A stretch of DNA of 64,000 bases from Cyclobacteriaceae bacterium (GTDB lineage: Bacteria; Bacteroidota; Bacteroidia; Cytophagales; Cyclobacteriaceae): contig JAHCHY010000001.1 in the NCBI GenBank assembly GCA_026129485.1, forward strand, positions 248,001 through 312,000. The letters run 5' to 3'. A program made the translations under genes and the position numbers. This document shows, piece after piece, positions 63,959-64,000 of the stretch (position 1 is its first letter; every line of letters begins with the position of its first letter). A model generated the notes under the pieces. That model was not told the DNA's origin. It did no database searches and saw nothing but the letters and a program-made list of their open reading frames with translations.

Positions 63959-64000
63959 ATGAAAAAAGTAGAAGCAAGCATTGACATAAATACCAGTCCC
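63959..64000 (+). CDS. Start of a gene truncated by the window end
   Basis: ATG at 63959 reads KKVEASIDINTS before the window stops. Too short to identify; the opening resembles SRPBCC/polyketide-cyclase proteins, but this is only a guess. It probably belongs with the DUF4230 gene. Confidence 0.4.
   Translation, partial: MKKVEASIDINTSP

Overview
The window looks like chromosomal DNA from a Bacteroidota bacterium, most likely order Cytophagales. This is inferred from gene content: MacB/FtsX-type permeases with a permease prefix domain, a SusB-like GH97 glucosidase, a 1117-residue SecA without a C-terminal zinc motif, a DUF4834 protein, a PcrB-like prenylglyceryl-phosphate synthase, lipoproteins with Bacteroidota-style lipoboxes, few Shine-Dalgarno sequences, and short promoter boxes of the TAnnTTTG type. 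I see no rRNA, tRNA, CRISPR array, transposase or integrase. No gap between genes exceeds about 300 bases; the largest (38349-38601, 253 bases) holds nothing I recognise.

Layout. 1-2.8 kb: one A+T-rich gene for a HEPN / STAND NTPase / TPR / cold-shock-like protein, probably a defence protein. 2.9-12.0 kb: GH97 glucosidase, then a PadR regulator with two large ABC permeases and a carboxypeptidase-regulatory-domain protein as a translationally coupled operon. 12.0-18.4 kb: MsrB, an alpha/beta hydrolase, an inserted higBA-like toxin-antitoxin pair bounded by a 26-bp direct repeat, a PPOX-family flavoprotein, a Tat-exported sugar-phosphate isomerase-like lipoprotein, a DUF3445 protein and a eukaryote-type glycogen synthase. 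18.5-25.6 kb: ClpB, cytochrome c / SCO / MOSC genes, DedA and a GT35 phosphorylase. 25.8-28.5 kb: an XdhC/MocA molybdenum-cofactor pair split by an A+T-rich CdiI-like immunity gene. 28.6-38.3 kb: housekeeping genes (WG-repeat protein, DapF, SecA, SPOR lipoprotein, GalT and an arabinokinase-like GHMP kinase).

38.6-50.2 kb is the most distinctive region: a peptide-export locus. It has an orphan NarL-type response regulator, a VKOR-thioredoxin fusion with a degenerate C39-like N-terminus, three short precursors that share a 26-residue C39-type leader but have different Cys-rich cores (8, 6 and 6 cysteines), a secreted protein, two TlpA-like thioredoxin lipoproteins, a DUF6625 glycosyltransferase-like protein, a C39-peptidase ABC exporter and an HlyD adaptor. 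Together they could make, oxidise, perhaps glycosylate, cleave and export disulfide-rich peptides, with a logic like that of glycocin and bacteroidetocin loci.

50.3-64.0 kb: M20 amidohydrolase, Na/Pi symporter, holin-like and prenylglyceryl-phosphate synthase genes, acylphosphatase, an A+T-richer block (VOC, DoxX, LytTR, permease, secreted protein), a Tat-exported HisC-like aminotransferase, free-methionine-sulfoxide reductase, a DUF4230 protein and the start of a gene cut by the window end.
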